Assembly (NCBI GenBank): GCA_032719365.1
Contig: CM064871.1
Coordinates: forward strand, 27,749,566-27,813,565
From: Prinsepia uniflora
Lineage: Eukaryota > Streptophyta > Magnoliopsida > Rosales > Rosaceae
Direction: 5' to 3'
DNA: 64,000 nt
Below the pieces are notes generated by a model. The model made no database searches and had not been told where the DNA came from. It worked only from the letters and a program-made list of their open reading frames with translations. Positions 1-11,568 of this stretch are shown piece by piece; position 1 is the first letter of the stretch, and every line of letters starts with the position of its first letter. The position numbers and the translations under genes were made by a program.

Positions 1-639
1 ATTCAAATCCGAATAGTCGTCCAAGTCAAACCACTCGTCAACTCACATTTCCGAACCATACACCCAAGGTAGGGTTCCACGATCACACGTAGAGTCACTC
101 TAAACCCAACTACAAGCTACCAAATGCAAAATAATCCACAATCTGACCGACCCCGCGGTCCCGACATCGTAAAGACGTCAATCCAATCCTACCGTCAATC
201 CAACTCGGATTCCTCGAATCCGGCTGCCCCCTGCAGCATATCCGTCTAACTCAACAATATCCGACCATCGAATGGCCATAAAATCGAACCAGTCGTCGGA
301 ACCGATCCTACGACATCGTGAAAGACGATCCCAATTAACCGCCTCACGATCAAAAACTAGAAAGTATGAATACGGTAATCCTTCCGTAGGGTCCCATACT
401 GTCATCCCTGACAGAACTATGGCAACCCCGGCATCAAGTGCCGAACCAAGACATTCCACGACCCAATCCTACTAACTATCGTACTGATACCCTAACTATC
501 AGGTTGATCACGAACTGTAGCTCATTGAGATATCACATCCTCGACCTGCGTACATTGCAAGAGCTCCACAGTTGCTCGAATGGAGACAACCCCACTCTGA
601 TAAGCATCCTACGAGCAATCCTATGCTCTGATACCACGT
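1..639 (-). mobile_element. Internal region of a minus-strand LARD-like LTR retrotransposon (cut by window edge)
   Basis: This is the start of the internal region of an LTR element read on the minus strand. Next to the LTR boundary at 640, positions 625-636 read as the complement of TGGTATCAGAGC, the primer-binding site matching initiator-Met tRNA, separated from the LTR by 3 bp. The sequence that follows on the minus strand is collinear with the plus-strand internal region at 49836-50250. Only short spurious frames are present; no gag or pol motif is visible. The other LTR lies outside the window. Confidence 0.75.
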
Positions 640-1384
640 TGACAGGACCCATCCCAATCCCGCCGGGATTAGTACGGGATGACCCTGCTCCCGTCAGACA
701 CGAAGTGTCAGACAAGGGATATTTCCGACCTTTGCCCTCCCAGACTATCAGAGTACGCCAGGATCCGGAGGAGGTATGTGATATATCGGTCTCTACTACA
801 GTCCATATCTGATGTCAACCTGAAGGGCAGTCAAAACATTAAAAACTGTGAGTGGACAAAACAAGAGTTTATAAAAACATTTGCATAAGAAGATATTTGT
901 AACCTTCACTAAAAAGCATGCATGCATTCGAAAACCATTTATCAAACCGTTCATTAGGGCCTTAGCCCAAAATCATAAGAAACCAAATACACGGGCCACT
1001 GCCCAAATCCATGAAGATACCAAACACACGGGCCACTGCCCAAAACCTGTGCACATCACATATCACATATTTATATCACATACACATATAATTCACACAA
1101 CCAACCATGTCACGGTTTCCAAAGCTACGCGCGTGCTACCCAGGTCTCAATCCGAGTCTTCTCAAAGTCAAGATCAATGTCCGCAGACCACTGGTCCTAC
1201 TCGAGGTAATAGTAATCATAGCCTTCCTGAGAGTAAGGAACCCAACTGGAGGGTGACTCCACTCAGTCGGTGCTCCGTGACTTCTCCGGGGTCCACCCAG
1301 GCCAACGACCCTATCCGGAGGAGATAATAGAAGTAAAGGAAGGTATATGAACATATATATACATAACATAAACACTCATGCCCG

Positions 1385-1560
1385 GTTCCCCTGAACCGTC
1401 ATGATCCATAACATCCATTAACCAGGGTTCATGCCGGTTCCCATAAACCGTCATGAACCAGAATGACCTGACAAAGGTTCATGTCGGTTCCTATAAACCG
1501 TCATGAACCACAATGACCTTTCCAGAGTTCATGCCGGTTCCCATAAACCGTCATGAACTT
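1385..1560 (-). repeat. Tandem array of hairpin-forming units in the LTR
   Basis: Units of roughly 55 bp each contain a GTTCATG-type arm, a CGGTT/AACCG pair and a matching CATGAAC arm, so each unit can fold into a hairpin. The same array occurs at 44060-44355 (minus), 48905-49090 (plus) and 55471-55655 (plus). Confidence 0.7.
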
Positions 1561-4500
1561 GGAAATCCATCTAGGGTCCCTGACCCGAAATCATCAGTGT
1601 AAAACAACTGGGTCTCTTGCCCGAACATATGACTCAATTGGGCACCGTGCCCGATATCTAAGGGTCAGTCACGACTCCGATCATAGTGATGCGTGCAACC
1701 ATCCATCCAGGACCGCCCTCAATCCTGGTATGTCGCCATGAACGAATCAACCGACCCGACCACCACAAGATCATGGTGCACTCATCACCGATCGTTATCA
1801 TGAATCGTCAGCACTCCGAAGTCGAGCCTCCCCAGGCTGTCCGACCACGAATCGTGCATCGTGACCTCTCCGGAAGGAACACATCCCAATCCGGAGGCGA
1901 GCGTCGTATCGTCGATCGCCGTGCACATAGCACCCGTCGCGACCACGATTTAGACCCGAAGGTCATAAATAGCATCATATGCCCGAGACAAAACCAAATG
2001 GGTCTCATACCCGAGTTTATTCTTTTAGAAATCCAAAATCAAATCATTTAAATCAATAAAGAAATACAGACCCGTATAAGCACCGTATAAGGCCGAAACC
2101 TCGAAATACGTGCTTATACGTAACCACATACAAATGCACCTATGGCATCATCAAACATGTAATAAAACATATAATAAACATTTATGCATGCACCAATTTA
2201 GAAAAGAAGGTCCACTCACAGACCGTCCGAGCTGCCGCCTCGATTTGCGTGCCATACGGCTCCCCAAGCCGATCACCGTCACCAGGACTCCCAAACCTAT
2301 CCAAATTTTAATAGAAGGTTACTAACTACTTAATTAACCTCCTACCAAAGCCCCGTAATTTTCCCGAACTTTTAACTATTTTTAAACCGACACTAAACCT
2401 TCCGACACCCCGAAAACTATCTAAACGATGTCCGATTGACGCGAGACCATTCTCAAAATCTTCGTTACATCGAATAGAAGATTTCCCGTGTTGAACACTT
2501 TTCAAAATTATGGACCACGTACCCTCACGGACCCCTAGAAGGTCGAAAATACTGTTCATCATCACCTACCTCAGAAAACCGGTTTTTTTCCTGGTTTTTG
2601 ACGGGTTACTGTGCTGAACCGGCGGAACCGGTTCAGCGTTCCTCCTTCCTCGTTTTGGTCCGATTCCAACCCCAATCAATCGTATAATTCATATTTTCAT
2701 GTTTCCTATCTATTCTAATCCTTAAAACAACCTAAAAACACCTAAATCCTATGGTTTGATTTTGAACCAAACGGTTCAATATTTCCAAAACCGTCCCACG
2801 ACTGCCCAACAGTCCAACCACCATAGAAACCTTCCTAAAACTATCCTAGCAACCTATTTGATTCATTAAAACCATTAAAACCGATCCAAAACGTCAAAAA
2901 TGGAAAATGGATTAAAATGGGCTAATCGGGTACCTTGCGGGTTTCTCCTTCTCTCGCCGCCGTGGGCGGCAGTTCAGGCCTCCAAGCCAGCCACCTCAGC
3001 TCCCTCAATCTCACTGGTCCTCTGCCTGGTCATGGGTGAAGATTGGATGGGTTTTGGGTGAATGGTCTGGGTGAGAAAGTGAGATCGGGTAATGGGAGGG
3101 GTGTGTGTGTTTGAATGAAGAAATGGAATGGATGGTCGATGCATGAATATGTGTGGGATGTGCAATGGATGGGTGACACTTGTCACTCATCCATTGGGCC
3201 TCAATAAATATCTAGGCCCCACAAAAGTCCAAAAGTTAACTCGTTTCGTAATTCGTGCAATAGTGCACTTGAACTTCCGTGAACCGTAACTTCGCCGTCG
3301 AACGTCCGAATTCGACGTGCCGCCTGTCTACGGATTTGTATCATCCTTATCTACGTAACGGTCTTTGGTCCTCGGCCATCGGACATCCCGGTCAAAAAGT
3401 CAACATTTGACCCCATTTAACCAAAATTACCAAAATGCCCATAAACTTCCGAACGTCATAACTTCCTCCTCGAACGTCGGAATTGAACGTGCCACCTGTC
3501 TATGAACTCGTGACGTCACGAACTACGTCACGGTCATCGGTCAAAGTCCATTTGACGGCCCGATCAAAAAGTCAACATTTTTGTAACGACCCGTCCCGAA
3601 TTCCGGGATTAGTTTAGTGACTAATCTTGATTAGTGAGGTTGAACGGTGGTTAGTAGGGCGGAATTGGACAAATTGTGCAAAATGACTGTTTTGCCCCTG
3701 GTCGTGGGCAAAATGTTGACTTTTTGTTCGGGCGGTCAAATGGACTTTGACCGATGACCGTGACGTAGTTCGGGACGTCACGAGTTCATAGACAGGTGGC
3801 ACGTTCGATTCCGACATTCGTAGAGAAAGTTATGGTGTTCGGAAGTTGAGGGGTATTTTGGTAATTTGGCATTTTAGGGGCCAAATGTTGACTTTTTGAC
3901 CGGGAGGTCCGATGGACGAGGGCCAAGGACCGTTACGTAGGTATCGTCGATACGAATCCAACGACAGGCGGCATGCCGAAATCGGAGATTCGACGACGAA
4001 GTTATGGTCACGGACGTAATCGCGATTAACCGAGACTCGGAATAAAATAATAATATAATAATGAATAGTAATTGACGAATCTGGACCCTTGATGAGTGAC
4101 ACATGTCATCATCCCCTTCAATCCCTAAAATCTGGATCCTTGTTGGCCATTGGATTATTTAATCCATTTCCTCTCCTTAAATCCTCACCATTCATTTTAA
4201 ACCTCAGATTGAATCTGGGCCGTTGATTCATTCCCTCTCCCATTATTTGATCAGACTACACTCAATCTCACTTGCATTTTCTCTCAACCCGTGAGCACGA
4301 CTTGCTCCCTTGAACAAACACACACCCAGACGGCCACCTCCTTTGCCTAGCTCCACCTCCAGATGACCACCACCACCAGCCACCTCCAGACGGCCACCAC
4401 CGCCCCACAGCCACCCTGCACGGCCAAAAATCTCCCCAGACCCGAGAGGAACCAAATCGGCCCAAAACATCCAAACGTCCAAACCACCTCACCAATCTCC

Positions 4501-5719
4501 TCTGTGTTGGTGTATGTGAGAGTTTAGCTGCACGGTGAGGCTTGAGAGATGACGGGAGACGACGGGAGACGGCGAGGTTGGCGGCGGAGAGGAAAACAGG
4601 GGAGGTCCGAAACTCAGAAATTGGAAGTCGTTGTGGGCTGGTTTTGATCGTTTTAAATGGATGTAGGATGTTCCTGGAGTCGAACTGGGTGTGCTGGTGG
4701 CCACGGCGGGAGCCACGGCGGCGAGGTAAGCCTCGAACCCGTGAGTTCGTTTCGAGTATAAAAATGGCAGCCTGAGTTTTATGGTGTGTTAATCAATCTA
4801 GTGGCCAGGATGTTGATCTTGGGGATGAAACGAGTTGGTAGGGACCGTTTTCGAGGAGAATGGTGGTCGGAACTGGGAGCAGTCGACGGTGGAGTTTTGG
4901 CCGTGAGCTTCTCGATCGAGGAGGTACAATCTAGACGTGTTTTCTAGTTTTTAATTCCACAGAACCCTTAGTTTAACTTGGACGATCTTGTAGGAACAAA
5001 CAGAACTGAAAATGGTCGAGGAATGGCGGAGAACCAGTCGGGTTGGGCCGCGGGTCACGGTGACCCGTTTATCAGACAACCGGGTCAGAACGGTGACACT
5101 GTTCACGACGCGTGAGTTTCACACGCAGCCACTCACGGCGGCGCGTGGCGGCGCGTGGGCACGAATCTCGAGGTGAGGTCAACATGACTTTTAATCCATT
5201 CGATGTAACGGACATTTTGGAATTGGTTTCGTGTCGATCGGACACCGTCTCGATATTGTTCGGGATATCCGAAGGTTTTAAATTAAGTTTAAAAATAAGT
5301 AAAAATTTGGGAAAATTACGGGACTTTGATAGGATGTTAATGATGAGGTTAGTAACCCTCTAATGTGATTTGGACAGGATTGGGAGTCCCGGTGATAGTG
5401 GTGTGGCCCGGGAGGGCCGGTGGCACGCGTATCGAGGCATACCGTTAAAACGGTCTGTGAGTGGACTTTGGTTTTATAAATTCTATGCATGCTTAAATGT
5501 TTTATATGGATTATGGTTGTGATTGTGTGTTGTTGATTTGGTTGTTGGTAAATTGTACGGTTTCACGTATTTCGAGGCGATTTACGTGCTTGCACGTAAA
5601 TCGAGGTTTCCGGTTTTACATGGATTTTCCATATTTATGACTTGGATATAATGTGATGAAATGGTTTTGAAATTGGAAATATGAACTCAGGCTTGAGGCC
5701 CAATTATGTTGGAAATTTC

Positions 5720-5979
5720 GGACTTGGAGTCCATTTGAATATCGGGCCGGGGGCCCAGTTGGTTAATGAAATCGGGCCAGGGGCCCAGTTGGTATGAAAT
5801 CGGGCTGAGACCCATTTGAGTTATGTTATCGGGCCAGGGGCCCAGTTGATTTATGAATCGGGCCGTGGGCCCAGTGGTTTACAAATCAGGCATGAGGCCC
5901 AATTGGATTATAATGGTGATTTTGGGTCAGGGACCCTAAATGGAATTATGTGGTTTTATGGAAATTTCGGGCAGGGCCC
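5720..5979 (+). repeat. Array of mini-hairpins with covarying arms (about 30-bp period)
   Basis: Nine short inverted repeats with a loop of about 3 nt follow each other about every 30 bp: GGACT-TGG-AGTCC (5720), GGGCC-GGG-GGCCC (5744), GGGCC-AGG-GGCCC (5774), a weaker GGGCTGAGACCC (5802), GGGCC-AGG-GGCCC (5831), GGGCC-GTG-GGCCC (5860), GGCATGAGGCCC (5889), GGGTC-AGG-GACCC (5924) and GGGC-AGG-GCCC (5969). Stem sequence changes on both sides together. Function is unknown. Confidence 0.8.
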
Positions 5980-6165
5980 AATGGTAATAATGTGATAAAA
6001 GGATTTAATAAAACTGTTTTCCATATACCATCTGGATACAAGGATATATGATGGTCTCCTCCAGATGTCTGGGACACTGGGGAAGTCACGGTGCATTGCC
6101 TGCGAGGGGTCATTATATGGAGCAGCCGGACCGTATGATGACTCAGGAGCAGGATTGCTATGATT

Positions 6166-6303
6166 GACGTCAGGGACGTCAGACATCAGGGATGTCAGAT
6201 ATATGGACCCGGAGAGACCCCGGGCAGCACGCGTAGCTTATGAAACCGTGAGATATGACGTCAGGGACGTCTAGCGTCTGGGACGCTAAGCATCTGGGAT
6301 GCT
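6166..6303 (+). repeat. Second mini-hairpin array (GACGTC/AGCGTC type)
   Basis: Five inverted repeats with 6-bp arms and a 3-nt loop: GACGTC-AGG-GACGTC (6166-6180), GACATC-AGG-GATGTC (6182-6196), GACGTC-AGG-GACGTC (6257-6271), AGCGTC-TGG-GACGCT (6273-6287) and AGCATC-TGG-GATGCT (6289-6303). Substitutions in one arm are matched in the other. Related arrays occur near 29305-29330, 30870-30900 and, reversed, 57800-57955. Confidence 0.8.
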
Positions 6304-6991
6304 GGTGATGGTAATGGTAAAATATGGATTAATGAATAAAATGGATTATTGGTTATGAAATGGTATGTAGGGTCGGGGACCCTAAATGGTTTTGGATTTT
6401 GAATTGATGTTCATTTATGGTCGTGGGTGGTGACCCACATGGTTTTAATATGTATGGTGGTGGTATTCCACGGTTTTGGGCTGAGTTCCCACACTTGGTT
6501 TTTGGTTAACGGTTTTTGGGCTAAGGCCCTAAGGGCTCGGTTGAGCAAACGTTTTGGTTACTGGTTTTGGTGGCATGCATACGTTTTTATTGGAGGGCAT
6601 AAATGTCTTATAAATGTATTTGGTAAATTTATTGGTTTTTGTCCACTCACAGCTTTTGGTTTTAATGCCCTTCAGGTTGATTACGGATGCGATTGCAGCA
6701 GGGACTGGGACATTGCACACCTCCTCCATCGATCCTTGCGCACTCTGGATGCCCCGTTGGGCAGTGGCTCTTGGTTATCCCTTGTCTGACACCCCTTGTT
6801 GGACGGGAGCAGGGCACATTCCACGGTAATCCCGGAGGGATTGGGATGGGTCCTGTCAGTTTTACCCTAGCCCAAGGACAAAACGGTCATTTCGCATCGT
6901 TCGTCCGATTTCGCTCAACTAATCACGGATTAGCCTCACTAATCGTGATTAGGCACTAATCTAATCTAGGAATTTGGGACGGGTCGTTACA

Positions 6992-7443
6992 GAAACTCCA
7001 AAGTTAAGTGAGGTTGGACTGGAGGGAAGAACGGTGAACAATCCCACATTGATCGGGAAAGGAAATGTGAAGTGTCTTATATGTGTGGAAACACATCTTC
7101 CTAGCACGAGGGTTTTTGGGAGTTCACTAGCTTTGGATTCCTTTGTAATTCCAAAGTTAAGCGAGGTTGGACTGGAGGGAAAAACGGTGAACAATCCCAC
7201 ATCGTTCAGGGAGGGAAACGTGAAGTGCTTTATATGTGTGAGCAAGTATCTTCCTAGCACGAGGTCTTTTGGGAACTTACTAGCTTTGGATTCCTTTGGA
7301 ACTCCAAAATTAAGTGACGTTGGACTGGAGCAATCCCAAAATGGATGACCCACTGGGAAGTTGCGCGTGAGTTCCCAAAAACAAAACTGTGAGAGTTAGG
7401 CCCAAAGTGGACATTATCGTGCTAGGGGAGTTAAGTTGTGACA
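6992..7443 (+). mobile_element. Truncated Cassandra-type LTR with duplicated 5S-like segment
   Basis: The last part (7298-7372) resembles the 3' half of plant 5S rRNA: an ACTCCAAAATTAAG block, a GGATGACC block and CTGGGAAGTT in the right order. Cassandra TRIM elements are known to carry 5S sequence in their LTRs, and the complete Cassandra at 28207-28972 shares the flanking sequence. Here the ACTCCAAAGTTAAG block and its surroundings recur three times (near 6995, 7150 and 7300), so the copy is internally duplicated with a period of about 155 bp. The left end is cut by the LTR ending at 6991. Confidence 0.7.
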
Positions 7444-8026
7444 TCAAATCATTTCAAACGAATCAAAACGTGCTTAAAACGATCTGAAATATCCCAAAAC
7501 TAGGCCAACATGTTGTTGTGGCTGAGAGATTTCCCCACGCGTCACTATGCACTATCATGCGCCGGGAAAATTTCCCAAGACACAGCTACACACTGGTAGA
7601 AGATCCGAAAGTTGCCTCAAGTATCATCATGCACTAGATAGAGGTCACACATGCTAGCAACGCAGGCTCACACGCGCCCACGCGCACTCACGCGTTGGAA
7701 TATTGCATGTGGAATATTCCATCACCTTGATAGAATAATCAATCAAGTCTGACAAAATCAGAATATTCCGTTATACTTAATGGCTTTAGGGTTAGTTATG
7801 ACGTCGTTAGTATTTAACGAAATATGCTAACAACAAAATATGCTAATAGTGTTAGCATATTCCATCAAATTTTGGTGGTGTTAGTTAAGTTTATTTGTTG
7901 ACCTAATCACCAAAGTCTCGCAGAACACATCGACATGACGACTAGATCACCGCCATTGCCACCATCCATGGCAGCTGGATTCTAGGAAATCGTCGATTTC
8001 GACCAAAATTTAACTTAGACTCAAAA
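7444..8026. other. Unassigned intergenic stretch
   Basis: No gene seen. It includes a short CACGCG-rich patch (about 7670-7710) and AT-rich sequence with repeated GGAATATT-type words (7715-7870). It may be more degraded transposon DNA, but nothing identifies a family. Confidence 0.4.
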
Positions 8027-9060
8027 TGTAACAGCCCGAATTTCGAGAAAATGTAGATTTGGAAAATAGAATGGTAAAAGAAAATTTTGCCCCTAAATTG
8101 ACTTTTTTCTATGGACATCTTTTGAAAATTTTGTGAAGACCGTTACGAAGATCTCAAAATCGTGAGTTCGTAGACAGATAACACGCAAAAATTGGAGAAC
8201 ATATGAGGTTTTTTTGGGTTAAAAACCCTTAAGAGATGGTTTTCAGTGGAGGGAGGCCGAGAGTGAGAGAAATTAGAAAAAACTCACCACCCGTGAAGGA
8301 AATGAGAAAGGAAAAAGGGAAAGACCTAGAGAGAGAAGTGGAGCAAGAAAAAATGAAGAATATGGCAAGAAAATAGTGAGGAGAGAGGGGGTGAAACAAA
8401 GAACGAAAAAGCCATGGACCCGTACGTTTGAAATCAGGTTTTTGGTTTTGGAATAGAAGCGTCGAAAGTATGGATCCTCGTACCTCCATGGAGTCCCTAC
8501 GGTTACCCTAAGCTCAAAATAATGGAGGTGAGAATGTTGGCTCATGGTGGAAAAAGGCTGTCACCTATGGCCAAAATTCGTAGGTATGAACTCGAGTCTT
8601 TAGAGCACGTTTTACTTGATTTGGAAGTCATAGGAATATTTCTGAGGTTAAGGAGAACTAATGTGATAAAGGAAGTGTAAGACATGGATGTGAAATGAAA
8701 AAATTATAGTCGGGTTTTTGTCACGGGTTGAACGGCCATTTTACAGGAATACGGGTCGAACAGTGGTTGAAGAAGACCCCCTACGCAGAAGGTTGTGGTG
8801 GCGCATGAGGGCGCGTTCGTTGTCCTCTCGTCGTTCGGTTAACCCAAAATTTGTTTGTTATATTTTTATGAGTTTAATGGTGTAATTTCTAAGTTAATTG
8901 GACATCAATTGGGTATAGTTTTGAGGTTCGATAGATATTGTTTATAATTTAAACCCAAATTTAATTGAGGGAATTAGAAGGGTTAGTTTTAACCATATTG
9001 GGATGTTTTATGAGCATGTTAGTATTTTAATGCTGATTTGAGCTAACAAACCTGGGTTGT
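8027..9060 (+). mobile_element. LTR fragment, TGTAACAGCCCGAA type
   Basis: It starts with TGTAACAGCCCGAA and then follows the layout of the other LTRs in the window: a TTTTGCCCCTA stretch, a short TTGACTTTTTT stretch, an 'ACG..GATCTC..GTGAGTTCGTAGACAG' region, and later a GGGTCGAAC/GCGCATGAGGGCGCG region around 8745-8820. No LTR end or primer site is visible, so it is truncated. The right boundary is approximate. Confidence 0.5.
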
Positions 9061-9650
9061 TAGATGGGAACAGAACTGATCCAATTTTCATGGTAATTAG
9101 GGCCACCCAAAGTTCCAAAATTTTACCTCTTGAAGTTCGAATTCACTCCCAAACCTTCACCTTTTAGCCCGCGGTGGACGCCCAAAATTCAATCTCCATT
9201 AAAACTCGTCAAAATCAACATACAATTAGTTCAAGAAGATGCCCTCAACATAAGTAATCTTATGTTTAAGCTTAGAGAGTTCGTCTTTACCTCGTTCAAC
9301 GTAATTTGGTTGGGTCATAATCGGGTTGAAGTTGCATTATAGCTCCTTAGCCAGGTCACGGTGGTTCTCACGACACAGTCTAGTCCCATAATCTCGCCGC
9401 GACTAGACGGAGAAGATAGACACTACTTGAGGTCCTTATTCGACGCTTGGAGGAACAGTGGTCATAACTGCATATGGAGCTTGCGATTCCGTCAAATTGT
9501 GGATTAAGTCCAGAAGGTGGGGCAAGTGAAATCACTGTGCACTGAGGCTTCAGGGGAGGAAAGAAAATATGTCGAGGGAGGGAGGAGGTTGATGAGAGAA
9601 AATGGTGCCCTCGAACATAGGTGACAAGAGTGCGTGGTAGGTGGTGGCGC
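9061..9650. other. Unassigned intergenic stretch
   Basis: No coding region or recognised repeat. Short frames here have no recognisable motif. Confidence 0.3.
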
Positions 9651-10440
9651 CGTGGGAGTAAGGATGAAAATATTGATATCGACGGATATATCGCTAGTCA
9701 AATTTACGGATATCTCGTCCCAAATATTGATATCGATATCGATATCGTTTACGGTCAACAAAAATAATGGAAATTCAATTTAAAAGTTGGAAATTTGGAA
9801 TGAAACTTTGGGGAAAACTTAAGTACCCAATGATGGTTATATAGGACTAATAAAAACTATAAAATAACTATGATATAATAAATATATAAGAAATAATATG
9901 ATACAATAGGGTTTTGCCGATGACTAATAATATAAAAATTTAAATATAAACATAAATTGAAGTGAATTACTATAATTAAATATTAATATAATTAAAAACA
10001 TAACAATAAGCATAAAAAATTTAAATGGAAGAAAAATTATGAAATGAATAAATATATGTAAAATTTAAAAAAAATGATAAAAAAAAGAATCAATTTTTGT
10101 TCAAAAGTTGGAAAGGATTGATATATTTAAAATTGAAAAGAAAAATGACAAATAAAATTGAAAGAAAATAAAGAAAGAACGAAAAAAAAATTGGCAACTT
10201 GCATGCACCTGGGGTCGAACCCAAGTTACTAGCCAATTAATAAAGGGCAGAAATAGCCCACAATCAATTGAGATAAACAAGCTTAATTGAAAATATATGC
10301 AGCCCACTGATATATAAAGTATATTAATTAACTTAAAATAGTCATCTCCTACCTCGCGCCGGTCTGAGATTCAGATTTTTTGAGGCCAAAATTTCCGATA
10401 TATCGGCAATATTGTCGACATTTTTATCAATGCGTGGGAG
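9651..10440. mobile_element. AT-rich MITE-like element with 8-bp flanking repeat
   Basis: The 8-mer CGTGGGAG occurs at 9651-9658 and 10433-10440. Just inside, the left end reads TAAGGATGAAAATATTGATA and the right end, on the other strand, CATTGATAAAAATGTCGACA, an imperfect terminal inverted repeat. GATATCGATATC-rich segments lie at both ends and the interior is very AT-rich with no coding potential. An 8-bp duplication with short inverted ends suggests a hAT-type non-autonomous element; the family is inference. Confidence 0.5.
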
Positions 10441-11406
10441 TCTTCAAAAGAAACACGAGACGATGATGGGTGAATGAGGGAAATGGGGTTAAGCCTTTGT
10501 TGAAGGGTAAAATGATTAATGGGTATTGGGCTTGGTTCAATAGGAATTGGGCCCAAATGTTTAGATTTTTTAGATCAAAGTTTTCCCACTAAAAATACAC
10601 TTTTCAAACCCATATGACACTCGTAAGGGCAAAATTGGTAATCCTGTAAGATCTAATTTTTTATTAACGCAATAAGTTGCAACAAGGTTAATTTGAACTT
10701 ACAAGAAATAAAATAATTTTGGAAGTTATAAGTTTTATATGAACTCTAACATTTGATAATATAGATTTGAGAATAAAATTTGAATTTTTTTCCCTTTTTA
10801 TATAGTTTTACCTTTGTACATATTCGAACTCTTGCAATATAAATTAGAGTTTCAAAGTTTAATTTTTTTTCCTTCAAAATTTCAAGTTTAGATGTTGGAA
10901 TTATAAATTACAGATGTTGGAATTATAAATTACATAAACACTAGTACTTGATATTAAGGATTGAAGAAATAAATTTGAATTTGTTAAAGAATTCTTGCTT
11001 TTGATGTCGCGAATTTGAGAAGAAAAAAAATTAAATATTTTCCATCTCGTGTTTGAGAAGGAAACACAACTTTGCAACTTTTAGACACATTCCAAGTCCG
11101 ATGCAACTTTTTCAGGATACTTACATTCACCCAAAGCTCCGTACTGTTGATATTTTTTTATTTATTTAAAAAAATTAACCAAATTAATAATGCTTTATTC
11201 ATCCATAAAACAGCTGACGAGCTCGTAAATAGCATAGATTTTTATGGTGTTGATTCTACTTACCACATAAGCATAGGAAAAATCCGGCAATCAACCATAG
11301 GGAATAAACACCTCCCTTTTCGGATGGATGCAAATACTACTCATTTTTTCAGGTCGTTTTGGTTATGCACCTACGCCAAGAAAATCTAATCAAAGTCAAT
11401 GACAGA
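10441..11406. other. AT-rich intergenic region downstream of the cysteine synthase gene
   Basis: Long A/T runs with no gene, LTR end or inverted repeat recognised. Confidence 0.4.
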
Positions 11407-11412
11407 TTTATT
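11407..11412 (-). promoter_or_regulatory. Likely polyadenylation signal of the cysteine synthase gene
   Basis: AATAAA on the minus strand, about 157 nt past the stop codon at 11569-11571. It is the first canonical signal seen in the 3' region. Confidence 0.5.
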
Positions 11413-11568
11413 CGGAAGAAAAAACAGGAAACAGATGATCATGTTTCAATTTCGGCCTAACAAGTGTAATCACATTGCATTCATGACTCAAAACTCTCGA
11501 ACTGGCAGAAAACCAATTGATCCTACTTTAACATAGGAAGCAGCCACATGCAGGAATGAAACCACAGC

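Larger units (their letters stand above)
3582..6858 (+). mobile_element. Solo LTR of a Ty3/gypsy-type element, nested in the minus LTR
   Basis: It begins TGTAACGACCCGTCCC at 3582 and ends GGGATGGGTCCTGTCA at 6858, with no primer site, coding region or second LTR. Flanking 5-mers are ATTTT (3577-3581) and GTTTT (6859-6863), a probable target duplication with one change. The host LTR resumes exactly at 6859, as comparison with the uninterrupted copy around 46370-46510 shows. Length 3277 bp. It contains the mini-hairpin arrays at 5720-5979 and 6166-6303. Confidence 0.85.
640..6991 (-). repeat. 5' LTR of the minus-strand LARD, split by a nested solo LTR
   Basis: On the plus strand the LTR reads from TGACAGGACCCATCCC at 640 to GGGACGGGTCGTTACA ending at 6991, the reverse complement of the TGTAACGACCCGTCCC...GGGATGGGTCCTGTCA ends seen in the other copies of this family here. 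It is interrupted at 3582-6858 by a plus-strand solo LTR; the two pieces are 640-3581 and 6859-6991 and together make about 3.07 kb. The interior carries hairpin-bearing tandem units near 1390-1560. Confidence 0.8.

Noticed and set aside
5720..5979. CRISPR-like array because of the regular 30-bp spacing
   Set aside because: The repeats are degenerate, there are no unique spacers, and the host is a plant. It is a hairpin array inside an LTR.
7298..7372. 5S rRNA gene
   Set aside because: Only part of the 5S sequence is recognisable, with many changes, and it sits inside a Cassandra-type LTR; the same holds for 28329-28398.
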